Of a stretch of 27,006 bases of DNA, positions 5,893 to 12,865 are shown in pieces; the stretch's first letter is position 1; each line of letters starts with the position of its first letter. A model generated the notes under the pieces. The model saw nothing but the letters and a program-made list of their open reading frames with translations. It was not told the origin of the DNA and ran no database searches. This DNA comes from a virus: positions 1 to 27,006 of IMG/VR virus record IMGVR_UViG_3300009502_000174. One strand, written 5' to 3'. The translations under genes and the position numbers were made by a program.

Positions 5893-7596
5893 ATGCGATT
5901 TTATACCACTGAACAGTTAAGCCCTAGAATTGCTGAAACACCTGAAGGTTTTTTATGTTGTTACGATGTGGCTATTTGCCGTACAGGTGAAATGCAATAC
6001 AGGGATTCAGAAGTACCTGTTACTGCGAAAAACGGGGTTGTTACTATTAGACGCAGTGAGGAAGAGGTATTTAATGACAAGACTATTGCCTCATTTCTTG
6101 GTAAAAGCATTACCCTTGATCACCCGAATACCTTTGTTACACCAGAGAACTGGCAGACATTAGCACATGGGACGATTCAGAATGTGCGTAGAGGTACTGG
6201 GGAACAGGATGATTTACTATTAGCTGATTTATTAATTACAACGGAGAAAGCAATCGAGCTGGTCAAAGCAGGATTGAGAGAAGTTTCCTGTGGCTACGAT
6301 GCCGAATACTCCGAAATAGAAGAGGGTATAGGGCTACAAAAAGATATTATCGGAAACCATCTAGCGTTGGTAGATAAAGGACGTGCTGGGAGTCGGTGTA
6401 GAATAAATGATAAGAAAACGATCTGCGATCACTGTGGTGATTGTAAAGGAAATTGTAATATTAAACAGGAGGAAGTTGATATGAAATCAAAGATTAAATT
6501 TTCAGATAAAGTGAAGGCAGCAATCAAAATGATTACCGATGCAGCTGCGGAAGTTGATGAAACGGATGAAGAGAAAGCTGCACGTGAGGCTAAAGAAAAA
6601 GAAACACAGGATAAATCACAAAAGGCTAAGGGCAATTTCATTAAGGATGTAGAGGAAACTGAGGAAGAGAAGAAAGCCCGTGAGGAAGCTGAAAAGAAAA
6701 CAGGGGATGCTGAGTCCACATGTAATTGTGCTGAACTGGCAGATCGTATTTCAAAGCTGGAAGAAGTTATTGCCGAGCTTGTGAAGTCTGATGAAGAGGT
6801 TCACGCTGCAATGGATGCTATTATGAAAGATGCTGACGAAGAGGAAGAAACCCCCGAAAAGAAAGCTGAGAAAGCTGCTGAGTTGGCTGAAATAAAAGCA
6901 CGTGAGAAATCAGAAGCTGAAGATAAGAAGAAAACAAAGGATGATGCAGAAGCTGATCAGAAAAAATTAGCGGGGGCTATTACTAATAAAGACGCTGATG
7001 AAACTGAGGAAGAGAAAGTTGCACGTGAGGCAAAGGAAAAAGAAGAGAAGACTGCTGACGCTGAAGAAACTGAAGAAGAGAAAACAGCACGTGAAGCTAA
7101 AGAGAAGGAAGCTACGGATAAGAAAACAAAGGATGATGCTGAATCTGATGCAAAGAAATTAGAGCTTGCTCAGACCGCTGATGAAGATGAATCAGAAGAA
7201 GAGAAACTTGCTAAACAGCAAGAAGCAGAAAAGAAAGAAACAATGGATAGCTGGAATGATATCGCTTATCGTGTTGGATTGCTTGCACCTGAAATGAATA
7301 TTTCCAAGCCGACACAATATCATAAGACAGTTGTTGAAGTAATTAAACGGGAGGCTTTGAAGAGAGCTCTTACTACGGATTCTCAGATGGTAGAGCCTTT
7401 TGTTAAAGTTAAAAATATTAATTCACTTTCTGGTGCACAGTTGGATGCTGCTTTTGTCGGTGCGTCTACGTTGATAGCCAAGATAAATAACACGAAGGTA
7501 CAGGTTGGTCGTGTTAAAGTGAATGATGCTGGCACGCAGGTCGCAACGAGTGTTCGTTCGATTAATGAAACAAACAAGAATTTCTGGAAACGATAG
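5893..7596 (+). CDS. DUF2213-type prohead protease fused to acidic scaffold
   Basis: A 567-residue protein; the ATG at 5893 is preferred over TTG at 5890 because of AAGGGA upstream. Residues 1-175 match DUF2213, a family found just before capsid genes and presumed to be the capsid maturation protease (segments SITLDHPNTFVTPENW, LREVSCGYDAEY, GNHLALVDKGRAGSRC). A Cys cluster (CDHCGDCKGNC) follows. Residues from about 197 form a highly charged scaffold-like region with five repeats of an ETEEEKxAREAKEKE unit and two copies of KKTKDDAE. A less charged C-terminal domain of about 115 residues ends in INETNKNFWKR, typical of a capsid-interaction tail. A strong internal start at 6481 may yield the scaffold alone. 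Confidence 0.8.
   Translation: MRFYTTEQLSPRIAETPEGFLCCYDVAICRTGEMQYRDSEVPVTAKNGVVTIRRSEEEVFNDKTIASFLGKSITLDHPNTFVTPENWQTLAHGTIQNVRRGTGEQDDLLLADLLITTEKAIELVKAGLREVSCGYDAEYSEIEEGIGLQKDIIGNHLALVDKGRAGSRCRINDKKTICDHCGDCKGNCNIKQEEVDMKSKIKFSDKVKAAIKMITDAAAEVDETDEEKAAREAKEKETQDKSQKAKGNFIKDVEETEEEKKAREEAEKKTGDAESTCNCAELADRISKLEEVIAELVKSDEEVHAAMDAIMKDADEEEETPEKKAEKAAELAEIKAREKSEAEDKKKTKDDAEADQKKLAGAITNKDADETEEEKVAREAKEKEEKTADAEETEEEKTAREAKEKEATDKKTKDDAESDAKKLELAQTADEDESEEEKLAKQQEAEKKETMDSWNDIAYRVGLLAPEMNISKPTQYHKTVVEVIKREALKRALTTDSQMVEPFVKVKNINSLSGAQLDAAFVGASTLIAKINNTKVQVGRVKVNDAGTQVATSVRSINETNKNFWKR
6467..6483 (+). promoter_or_regulatory. Internal ribosome binding site and ATG for scaffold-only product
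   Basis: AGGAGG (6467-6472) sits eight bases before an in-frame ATG (6481), right at the junction between the protease-like part and the charged scaffold part. A 371-residue scaffold would result, ending at 7596. This mirrors lambda Nu3 inside gene C. The SD is better than that of the full-length gene. Confidence 0.65.
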
Positions 7597-7651
7597 TCAA
7601 GCAGGTGTTCAAAATCTTATTGGTCATAGACCGTGGGAGAACACAAGAAAA

Positions 7652-7671
7652 ATTGAATTAAACAATTCAAT
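7652..7671. other. A/T-rich inverted repeat between scaffold and cement genes
   Basis: ATTGAATT and AATTCAAT are perfect eight-base arms around AAAC, in the 110-bp gap 7597-7706. No T tract follows, so it is not a standard terminator. It may be an RNA stability element or an operator. The rest of the gap holds only the cement gene's SD (AGGAGG at 7692-7697). Confidence 0.35.
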
Positions 7672-7706
7672 GGTGATTTAGTTTAAGTTTTAGGAGGATT
7701 TTAAAT

Positions 7707-8189
7707 ATGTCAAACGCTTTTTTATACAGAATGCCAGCAGGTATTGCTGGTGATGTGACTCGCAGGGAACAGGCGGTCATTGAGGCTCAAATGCTCGATG
7801 CTGATACTGATACACCTAAAGAGTACGGAATTCCCGTTGTAATGACTTCGGGAAAACTCCAGCATCATAATGGTGATGGTGAAGTCACATATGGCTTCTT
7901 GGTTCGTCCGTACCCGACACAGGGTTTAACAAATGAAGCTCTGGGTACTGCTACACCGCCTACTGCTCTTCCCGCTGATGTACTTCGCAGAGGGTATATG
8001 ACAGTGAAAGCTGTTGGTACACCCACCAAAAATGCACAGGTTTATGTTGCATGGGATGGAGCTAATATTGGCAAAGTTCAGTCAACACATGGTGGAAACG
8101 AAGATGCTATCCCGCAGTGTTTCTTCATGGGCACTGGTGATGCAGATGGAAATGTCGAAATTTCTTTCAACATTTCAAACGCACTGTAA
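7707..8189 (+). CDS. Head decoration / structural cement protein (Gp24-like)
   Basis: A 160-residue protein with AGGAGG nine bases before the ATG. The opening FLYRMPAGIAGDVTRREQAVIEA and the later KEYGIPVVMTSGKL and YGFLVRPYPTQG are, from memory, hallmarks of the phage structural cement family. These proteins bind the outside of the capsid and stabilise it after expansion. It lies immediately upstream of the major capsid gene, as in related phages, and is short and beta-rich as expected. The C-terminal part (AVGTPTKNAQVYVAW, then EISFNISNAL) fits a small beta barrel. Likely highly expressed. Confidence 0.75.
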   Translation: MSNAFLYRMPAGIAGDVTRREQAVIEAQMLDADTDTPKEYGIPVVMTSGKLQHHNGDGEVTYGFLVRPYPTQGLTNEALGTATPPTALPADVLRRGYMTVKAVGTPTKNAQVYVAWDGANIGKVQSTHGGNEDAIPQCFFMGTGDADGNVEISFNISNAL

Positions 8190-8206
8190 AAATGGAACGT
8201 TGGTTA

Positions 8207-8224
8207 CTTATTAAAAGTAATAAG
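8207..8224. other. Short A/T-rich inverted repeat before the capsid gene
   Basis: CTTATTA and TAATAAG pair around AAAG in the 67-bp gap between cement and capsid genes. No T tract follows. It resembles the repeat at 7652-7671 in position (just before an SD) but not in sequence. Confidence 0.3.
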
Positions 8225-8256
8225 AAAAACAAATAAGATTCATAAGGAGAAATTAA

Positions 8257-9261
8257 ATGATTACTTACGATAAAATGACTCTCGATTCCACAGGTGCATT
8301 CCTTGTTGGTGAGTTAGAGAGATTAGACCAGACCTTGCATGAGCCACTCGTCAGTGTGACGTGGGGACGTGACATTGATCTGCGAGAAGATGTCAGCATA
8401 GCTGATGAAAGTTCAAGTTACACCAATTCAACTTTTGCAGCTGCTGGTGGCATGAATTCTGGTGGAGTTGGCAAAAGCAAGAACTTCATCGGTAAAGATT
8501 CCAATTCGATTACTGGTATCGCATTGGATATCGGTAAGACCTCCAGCCCCTTGTACCTCTGGGGAATGGAAGTGTCCTATACGATTCCTGAATTGCTTTC
8601 TGCTCAACAGATGGGTCGCCCCGTTGATGATCAGAAGTTCAAAGCGATGCAGTTGAAGTATCAGATGGATATCGATGAAATGGTTTACATCGGTGATTCT
8701 GGTTTAACCAAATATGGGTTGCTGAATTCCACAGTTGTTACCTCTGGCTTCGTTGCTACGAAGACCCACGGTTACACTGAATGGATGAGTGTTGGTTTGA
8801 CCGCTGCTGCAACACCTGCTGAAATTCTGGCAGATGTCAATGCACTGTTGAACTCTTGCTGGAGTGCTTCGGGTTTTGCTATCTGCCCCAGTAAGCTGTT
8901 GCTCCCGCCCGCACAGTTCGCTTACATTACATCACAGACAGTTTCTACTGCTGGTAATGTTTCGATCCTGAAATTCTTGCAGGATAATTCTATTGCCCTT
9001 TCCGTAAATGGTAAGGCTCTGGATATTCAGCCCTGCAAGTGGTTGACAGGTCGTGGAACTGTTGGTGGTTCACCTTCCAATGCTTCTGAAAGAATGGTTT
9101 GCTATACGCAGGACAAAATGCGTGTTCGCTATCCGTTAGTTCCGTTGCAGAGAACCCCGCTAGAATACAGATCGATATTCCATCTCACTACGTACTTCGG
9201 AAGATTGGGGGTACTAGAGGTGGTCTATCCAGAGACACTTTATTTTGCCGATGGCATCTAA
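8257..9261 (+). CDS. Major capsid protein (DUF2184 type)
   Basis: A 334-residue protein with AAGGAG upstream of the ATG. It matches the DUF2184 capsid family (HK97-like fold) in length and in several segments. These are LVSVTWGRDIDLREDVSIADE, then LYLWGMEVSYTIPEL, QLKYQMDIDEMVYIGD, and the C-terminal FHLTTYFGRLGVLEVVYPETLYF. It forms the icosahedral shell and would be the substrate of the upstream DUF2213 protease. Its base composition is visibly richer in GC than its neighbours, as expected for a very highly expressed gene with selected codons. A strong hairpin follows the gene at 9303-9336. Confidence 0.85.
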   Translation: MITYDKMTLDSTGAFLVGELERLDQTLHEPLVSVTWGRDIDLREDVSIADESSSYTNSTFAAAGGMNSGGVGKSKNFIGKDSNSITGIALDIGKTSSPLYLWGMEVSYTIPELLSAQQMGRPVDDQKFKAMQLKYQMDIDEMVYIGDSGLTKYGLLNSTVVTSGFVATKTHGYTEWMSVGLTAAATPAEILADVNALLNSCWSASGFAICPSKLLLPPAQFAYITSQTVSTAGNVSILKFLQDNSIALSVNGKALDIQPCKWLTGRGTVGGSPSNASERMVCYTQDKMRVRYPLVPLQRTPLEYRSIFHLTTYFGRLGVLEVVYPETLYFADGI

Positions 9262-9302
9262 TGCAGTCGTAGCAAGGGTTTCAAGGATTTGATTTTTAAC
9301 AA

Positions 9303-9336
9303 ATAGTGCAGTAGGAATAAAATCCTACTGCACTAT
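9303..9336 (+). terminator. Strong 14-bp hairpin closing the capsid gene
   Basis: ATAGTGCAGTAGGA pairs perfectly with TCCTACTGCACTAT around a six-base loop (ATAAAA), 42 bases after the capsid stop. No U tract follows, so it may terminate inefficiently or protect the 3' end of capsid mRNA. It separates the capsid gene from the endonuclease promoter. Confidence 0.6.
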
Positions 9337-9342
9337 AAACCA

Positions 9343-9372
9343 TTGACCAAGTTGTTGTAAGAAGAGTACAAT
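9343..9372 (+). promoter_or_regulatory. Sigma70-like promoter for the homing endonuclease
   Basis: TTGACC (9343-9348) and TACAAT (9367-9372) are 18 bases apart, each close to consensus, and sit 24 bases before the endonuclease ATG, just after the capsid hairpin. An independent promoter is common for free-standing homing endonucleases. Confidence 0.5.
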
Positions 9373-9395
9373 TGAAATAAAAGAAAGAAGTCATA

Positions 9396-10154
9396 ATGAT
9401 AATTTATAAAATAAAAAATAATATCAATGGGAAGATTTACATTGGGCAGACGAAAGGGAAACTGACCAATCGCATTACCATACATATCAGAGATAATAAA
9501 TTTCCTATTGCCAAAGCTTTAAACAAATATGGAATTGAATCGTTTACGATTTCGGTAATAGATCATGCAGACACAAAAGAAGTTTTAAATGAGAAAGAAA
9601 TTTATTGGATAAAAACTTTAGATTGTAAAACACCCAAAGGCTACAACGTCACAAGCGGGGGCTTCGGAACTGTTGGGCGTGTGTGGACTGAAGATCAAAA
9701 AGTGGCACAAGCAAAACGAATGTTGGGTGACAGTAATCCAATGAGTAATCCTAAAACAGCAAGAAAAGTAGCTGAATCTAATATTGGTAGAAAGCGATCA
9801 GATGAAACAAAAATAAAACAAAGTGTTGCTTCATTAGGAAAACCAAAATCAGAAGCTCATTGTGAGAATATATCTAAGGGGCTTATGGGGCATGAAGTAT
9901 CTGATGAAGCTAGAGAGCTCTTACGCATTGCCCATACAGGCACTAAACAATCAGAAGAAACAATTGCTAAGAAAAGAGGAGTACCACAAACCGAAGTAGC
10001 CAATAAAAAACGAAGTGATACAATGGCAAATAAACCTCTTACAGAAGAACACAAACAGGCTTTAAGAAAACCACATAAAATGACAGAAGTTGGAAGAGCA
10101 GCAATTGCACTATCAAATAAACATAGAGGACATCAAGAATACCTTGATGCGTAA
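9396..10154 (+). CDS. Free-standing GIY-YIG homing endonuclease with NUMOD3-like repeats
   Basis: A 252-residue protein. The N-terminal GIY-YIG nuclease domain is clear: IIYKIKNNINGKIYIGQT, catalytic Arg candidate R26, and NEKEIYWIKTLD with E66/E68 as metal-binding Glu candidates. From about residue 98 there are several NUMOD3-type DNA-binding modules (GDSNPMSNP, then SDETKIKQSVASLGK, SDEARELLRIAHTG, SEETIAKKRG, TEEHKQALRKP). The arrangement is that of T4 Seg-type endonucleases. It cuts DNA of phages lacking it and spreads by repair. It is inserted between capsid and downstream head genes, has its own promoter, and is A-rich compared with the capsid gene, consistent with separate acquisition. 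Confidence 0.9.
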   Translation: MIIYKIKNNINGKIYIGQTKGKLTNRITIHIRDNKFPIAKALNKYGIESFTISVIDHADTKEVLNEKEIYWIKTLDCKTPKGYNVTSGGFGTVGRVWTEDQKVAQAKRMLGDSNPMSNPKTARKVAESNIGRKRSDETKIKQSVASLGKPKSEAHCENISKGLMGHEVSDEARELLRIAHTGTKQSEETIAKKRGVPQTEVANKKRSDTMANKPLTEEHKQALRKPHKMTEVGRAAIALSNKHRGHQEYLDA

Positions 10155-10186
10155 TTAAACAATAACAAAAGAAAGGGAAGAGAATT

Positions 10187-10606
10187 ATGATTATCGATTT
10201 AAAAAGATGCATAGAATTTCCAGAAGCTAACGGGGGAAAGAAACTGTTACAAGTAGGAAGGCACACTGTTGATAGCAACATGTTAGATCATTGGTTTGTA
10301 AAAGCGTTGATCAACGAAGGCACTATCATTTTACTTGGTGACAAACCACCCGCTCCTGTTACACTCATTTATCCAGATAAACCCATTACCCATCGAGTAG
10401 AAGTTCAAGGTGTATCAATGCGTGGGACATTACCAGCAGTGAATACCGAGGCTGAAGTTGTACCTGTATTTGATGCAGAAAAACCAGGGAAGATAAAAAA
10501 ACTTTTGGCGAAAGATAAAAAGCCAGCGGTGAAAGAGGATAAAGTTACTGCAAAGAAGCCTGTTGCAAAGAAACCAGTTGTAACTATTAAACGAAGAGCA
10601 AAATAA
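10187..10606 (+). CDS. Uncharacterised head-region protein with Lys/Pro-rich (histone H1-like) tail
   Basis: A 139-residue protein with GGGAAGAG before its ATG. The first 80 residues look folded (QVGRHTVDSNMLDHWFVKAL, then INEGTIILLGDKP). The last 35 are almost only Lys, Ala, Pro and Val with repeated KKPVAKKP-type units, ending in IKRRAK. Such tails bind nucleic acid or act as flexible linkers. It lies between the capsid and connector genes, where small head fibre, head accessory or linker proteins are found in related phages. I cannot name the family. The next gene starts directly after its stop. Confidence 0.6.
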   Translation: MIIDLKRCIEFPEANGGKKLLQVGRHTVDSNMLDHWFVKALINEGTIILLGDKPPAPVTLIYPDKPITHRVEVQGVSMRGTLPAVNTEAEVVPVFDAEKPGKIKKLLAKDKKPAVKEDKVTAKKPVAKKPVVTIKRRAK

Positions 10607-11335
10607 ATGGCAAAATATTTTACTACCAAACAACCGTCTGAAGAGTACTCCGTCAGTTTTGACTTTGCTGATGTGTTAGGTGATACTGAAGAAATTGCTT
10701 CAGCGAGTATTACGGCAGTTGATCAAACAACACTGGAAAATGTTTCAACTACTATTCTGGATTCAACCCAGCAAGCTGAAACACCTTCCGTTGTTTATGC
10801 ATGGGTACAGGGTGGTGAATCAGGACATAATTATTTACTTACCTGTCAGATAGTTGGTGATGCAGGTTCAGTCTATGAATTGGAAGCAGTGCTTCCTGTT
10901 TTAGAAATAACAGCTTCAACTGCTGGTTTTGATATTGATGCATTCAGGGAAAACTTTCCTGAGTTTGCAAGCAGAACAAAATACCCTGATGCAGTTGTTA
11001 CATTCTGGTCGGGTATAGGAACAAAATTATTGAATGAAATACGTTGGGGTGATTTACTCACACATGGACTGTCCTTATATACAGCACATTCCTTAGTTAT
11101 AGCGAAAGCAAACTCTGGAAGTGAAACAGCTGGTGGTGATGCTGGGTTTGGTTATGGGGAAGGATTGATTTCAAGTAAAGGTGTTGGTGGGGTAAATGTT
11201 TCGTACAACATTCAAGAGGTAGCTATTGATGGTGCTGGAGAATATAATTCAACGACTTATGGTCGGCAGTTTATTAAACTTGCAAAGATAGTAGGTAGTG
11301 GTGGGTTACAGGTTCTTTCTCAAACGGATTACTAA
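10607..11335 (+). CDS. Head-tail connector (DUF4054) fused to an N-terminal beta-sandwich domain
   Basis: A 242-residue protein. Residues 105-242 match DUF4054, a head-tail connector family: FRENFPEFASRTKYPDAVV, then LLNEIRWGDLLTHGLSLYTAH, then a glycine-rich loop and YGRQFIKLAK. DUF4054 proteins usually stand alone. Here residues 1-100 add a beta-rich segment (SVSFDFADVLGDTEEIASAS, then AWVQGGESGHNYLLTCQIV). It resembles the small Ig-like phage protein often encoded separately nearby, sometimes annotated as fibre-tail adaptor. The fusion is visible as one open frame. The ATG follows the previous stop without a gap. Confidence 0.7.
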   Translation: MAKYFTTKQPSEEYSVSFDFADVLGDTEEIASASITAVDQTTLENVSTTILDSTQQAETPSVVYAWVQGGESGHNYLLTCQIVGDAGSVYELEAVLPVLEITASTAGFDIDAFRENFPEFASRTKYPDAVVTFWSGIGTKLLNEIRWGDLLTHGLSLYTAHSLVIAKANSGSETAGGDAGFGYGEGLISSKGVGGVNVSYNIQEVAIDGAGEYNSTTYGRQFIKLAKIVGSGGLQVLSQTDY

Positions 11336-11866
11336 ATGAGCAAACTTGATTTCGGAATAAAGAATTATGGATTGGGTGTTGCTGCAATTACTTTTGTTGA
11401 TAAAGAATTGCAAGCCGATAAGATTCTTGCTGATGTAATTGCAGAGATAGCAGAGCTTGAATGTCTTGTTGGAATTCCCAGTAAGAATGCAAGTAGAAAA
11501 GATGGGAATGTAAATAATGCCGAATTACTTTTCTGGCATACAAAAGGATCACCTGTTCATGGTTACCCCGCACGTCCATTGATCGAACCAGCACTGGAAG
11601 CAAGTGGAAATAAGGAAAGGATTGAAGAAGATTTGGGTGTGGTGGCAGAACTTGCAATGAAGGGTGATGCAAAGGGAGCAAAAGAATTTTTAGGTATTGC
11701 TGGGCAAGACGCTGTAAATATGATTCAGCTTTGGTTTGATGATCCACGTAATGGCTGGCAACCTGATGCACCTGCAACCATAAAGAGAAAAGGATCAGAG
11801 GAAGTTTTGCGGGATACGCATGAAATGCAGAAGGCAATCACGTATGTTATCACAGGTGCAGAATAA
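11336..11866 (+). CDS. Neck / head-tail completion protein (HK97 gp10-like)
   Basis: A 176-residue protein starting right after the previous stop. It contains a segment typical of tail completion or neck proteins: LECLVGIPSKNASRKDGNVNN, LLFWHTKGSPVHGYPARPLIEPAL, and a C-terminal helical part (NMIQLWFDDPRNGWQPDAPAT). The motif of a target sequence for entry at the neck followed by PARP(F/L) is shared by gp10-like and Mu gpG-like proteins. These join the filled head to the tail. Exact family assignment is uncertain, but context between connector and tail genes supports it. Confidence 0.6.
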   Translation: MSKLDFGIKNYGLGVAAITFVDKELQADKILADVIAEIAELECLVGIPSKNASRKDGNVNNAELLFWHTKGSPVHGYPARPLIEPALEASGNKERIEEDLGVVAELAMKGDAKGAKEFLGIAGQDAVNMIQLWFDDPRNGWQPDAPATIKRKGSEEVLRDTHEMQKAITYVITGAE

Positions 11867-12238
11867 ATGATCAACATGAGTGAAATTATAAAATCCCCTG
11901 AGTTTGCACAGTCCTTTACAGTGATGCGTTCTAAGGGAGAATTTGTTAATGGTAGATGGACAGAAGATACACCAACATCAATTGCAATGTATGGTGTAAT
12001 TCTTCCAGTACAGGGGGTTGATTTAATACAAGCAGCAGAAGCAGATAGGACAAAAGGTTTGTTAGAATTTTTTAGTACACAGCCAATGTACATTACAAGA
12101 CGGGAAACATCCACAATGGAAGCGGGAACGTCTGATACAATAGTTTGGCATGGCAGCACTTATAGAATACATAATATAAAAGATTATTCGGATTTTGGAT
12201 TTTATTCAGCAATAGCAACACGGACGGATGGTGATTAG
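11867..12238 (+). CDS. Small head-closure / neck protein
   Basis: A 123-residue protein. ATG 11867 abuts the upstream stop; ATG 11876 (MSE) is an alternative. The core is beta-rich, with FTVMRSKGEFVNGRWTED near the N-terminus, followed by AMYGVILPVQGVDLIQAAEA, and a C-terminal DTIVWHGSTYRIHNIKDYSDFG. This resembles SPP1 gp16/HK97 gp9-type stopper proteins, in which a small beta barrel closes the connector. The gene overlaps the next by one base. Assignment rests on layout and general fold pattern. Confidence 0.55.
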   Translation: MINMSEIIKSPEFAQSFTVMRSKGEFVNGRWTEDTPTSIAMYGVILPVQGVDLIQAAEADRTKGLLEFFSTQPMYITRRETSTMEAGTSDTIVWHGSTYRIHNIKDYSDFGFYSAIATRTDGD

Positions 12239-12849
12239 TGGCTGATACAGTATTAACGATGGTTCAGTTTGAAGATTTAATACAAGCAGTCACTGTTGAT
12301 ATACTTGGCTGGGCTGATTTATCACCATCAAAAAATAATGATGTGCGGATCGGTTGGTTGAACGCACCAGCTTTTAAGAGAAGTGAAAATATTGTTTTTC
12401 TAAAAGGGACAGAGCAGGAAGGGCAGTATAATAAACAAAGGGACGTGATCAGTGTTGATCGTGTGGTTTCAGTATCACCACCTATATCAATGGTCACGCA
12501 ACGAACAGGATACACACGAATAATGCAAGTTGATTATCTTATATATGGAAGCGACTCCTATGAAAATGCACAGGCAATAAGAGATGGTATGTTTTCTCCA
12601 GATATTCGGTATAGATTAGCGAATCAAAATCTTTATTTGATTCCTAATATGGAAGCACCAAAAAGATCACCAGAATTATTTGCAACACAATGGTGGGAGA
12701 GAACGGATTTAACAATAAGTTTTAATGAATTGGTAATAAGAGAGCCAGAAGTAAATCCGATAGACAGTGCAGAAGTTATCACGCAAAGTGATGTTGGTAT
12801 ACTTTCTGATGTAGAGATAACATCAACATTGGAATCAATAACAGAATAA
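12238..12849 (+). CDS. Neck / tail terminator protein (gp12-like)
   Basis: A 203-residue protein. The GTG start is taken because its G is the last base of the upstream TAG, with continuous coding from there. The layout matches the phage neck terminator gp12-like domain: FEDLIQAVTVDILGW, VRIGWLNAPAFKRSENIVFL, YTRIMQVDYLIYGSDSYENA, and TQWWERTDLTISFNELVIRE. These proteins cap the tail tube and dock it to the head. The last 35 residues are acidic and serine/threonine-rich, possibly a flexible tail. It directly precedes the sheath gene as in DUF3383-type myoviruses. Confidence 0.65.
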   Translation: MADTVLTMVQFEDLIQAVTVDILGWADLSPSKNNDVRIGWLNAPAFKRSENIVFLKGTEQEGQYNKQRDVISVDRVVSVSPPISMVTQRTGYTRIMQVDYLIYGSDSYENAQAIRDGMFSPDIRYRLANQNLYLIPNMEAPKRSPELFATQWWERTDLTISFNELVIREPEVNPIDSAEVITQSDVGILSDVEITSTLESITE

Positions 12850-12865
12850 CGGAGGATATAATATT

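Noticed and set aside
7562-7690. Alternative frame continuing past the protease-scaffold stop for about 30 codons (reading GNDSQAGVQNLIGHRPWEN)
   Set aside because: It needs a +1 shift with no slippery site, and the existing ending INETNKNFWKR looks like the natural C-terminus of this family. Open stretch of this length is not rare by chance.
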